In this document: one piece after another, positions 63,876 through 64,000 of the stretch | How the letters are laid out: each line of letters begins with the position of its first letter | Position numbering within the stretch: position 1 is the stretch's first letter | Assembly (NCBI GenBank): GCA_018818835.1 | Contig: JAHIRD010000110.1 | Location: forward strand, 26,286-90,285 | From: Pseudomonadota bacterium | Lineage (GTDB): Bacteria; Desulfobacterota; Desulfobacteria; Desulfobacterales; Desulfolunaceae | Direction: 5' to 3' | DNA: 64,000 bases | Position numbers and translations under genes: made by a program | The notes under the pieces: generated by a model | What the model was told of the DNA's origin: nothing | The model's database searches: none | Seen by the model: the letters and a program-made list of their open reading frames with translations, nothing else

Positions 63876-64000
63876 GTGCGGCCGGGCAAGGTCGTGTAAT
63901 CGAGCGGGTGAGAATCCCGTCCCGGAAGGAAGGCCATCCACCGGGTAGCGAGTCTTTGGAGGCGATGTGGTAACACAGCGCTTTAAGCGTAGGACAGCGA
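63876..64000 (+). mobile_element. Group II intron, 5' part (cut by window edge)
   Basis: From 63876 the sequence begins GTGCGGCCGGGCAAGG, the conserved group II intron 5' end (GUGYG). It continues with GAGCGGGTGAGAATCCCG, GGTAGCGAG, GGTAACACAGCG and AAGCGTAGGACAGCGA, blocks I recognise from domain I of bacterial group II introns. It lies 35 bases after the stop of the kinase-GGDEF gene. The reverse-transcriptase ORF and 3' end would be outside the window. Confidence 0.8.

Overview
The window comes from a chromosome of moderate GC content. It most likely belongs to a strictly anaerobic, hydrogen-using sulfate-reducing deltaproteobacterium of the Desulfobacteraceae type. That placement rests on the gene families: an HdrA/MvhD/FrhB-type flavin and iron-sulfur cluster, a Hyb-type periplasmic [NiFe] hydrogenase, benzoyl-CoA-reductase-like enzymes, abundant selenocysteine and a PEP-CTERM protein. 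It is an inference from families, not a species identification. No rRNA, tRNA or CRISPR array was seen.

Hydrogen block (1-19919). A leftward operon runs from 7728 to the window edge: hydrogenase protease, HdrA, MvhD, an HdrD-like iron-sulfur protein, an FrhB-like protein and the start of an Mvh-type hydrogenase small subunit. Three consecutive proteins (HdrA, MvhD, HdrD-like) are each interrupted by an in-frame TGA. In HdrA and MvhD the TGA stands at a known Cys/Sec position. Each TGA is followed at bacterial-SECIS distance by a perfect hairpin, so all three are read as selenoproteins. HdrA also carries an N-terminal helix-turn-helix domain. To the right lies a second leftward operon, hybO-hybA-hybB-hybC-protease (13369-7950). 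Divergent from it is a complete rightward maturation operon, hypA-B-F-C-D-E (13990-19919). TTGTGCAA motifs occur upstream of both leftward hydrogenase operons.

Mixed block (20112-29059). This holds a MetF-like reductase, an EVE-domain protein, a peroxiredoxin remnant lacking its active site, an aldehyde dehydrogenase fused to a truncated iron-type alcohol dehydrogenase, a frameshifted helical-repeat gene, an unknown protein and a hybrid histidine kinase.

Radical/ATP-driven dehydratase block (29311-36281). A tight rightward operon encodes a GMC-type flavoenzyme with a Cys-rich insert, an unknown helical protein, two HgdB/BcrB/BcrC-family subunits and two short BadF/BadG-type activating ATPases. 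Its substrate cannot be told from sequence.

Outer-membrane uptake block (36384-47285). ExbB-ExbD-TonB, a secreted protein of Asp-rich repeats, the nickel-chaperone-like CooT, a DUF3842 protein, a TiaS-like protein, an iron-complex-type ABC importer and a TonB-dependent receptor all run leftward. CooT and the two [NiFe] hydrogenases make nickel or a nickel chelate an attractive cargo, but this is inference.

Right end (48221-64000). A PEP-CTERM protein is followed by a five-gene amidoligase/transglutaminase cluster in which the ATP-grasp plus alpha-E pair occurs twice, once as two genes and once fused. Then comes a giant Ser/Thr kinase-AAA-GAF-GGDEF protein, and the window ends inside what looks like the 5' part of a group II intron.

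Across the window, three families of short interspersed repeats fill gaps between genes. One has GCCTCCGG inverted ends and variable interiors. One is a tandem TATGGGAC-type decamer. One contains ACCCGTTCGCG.
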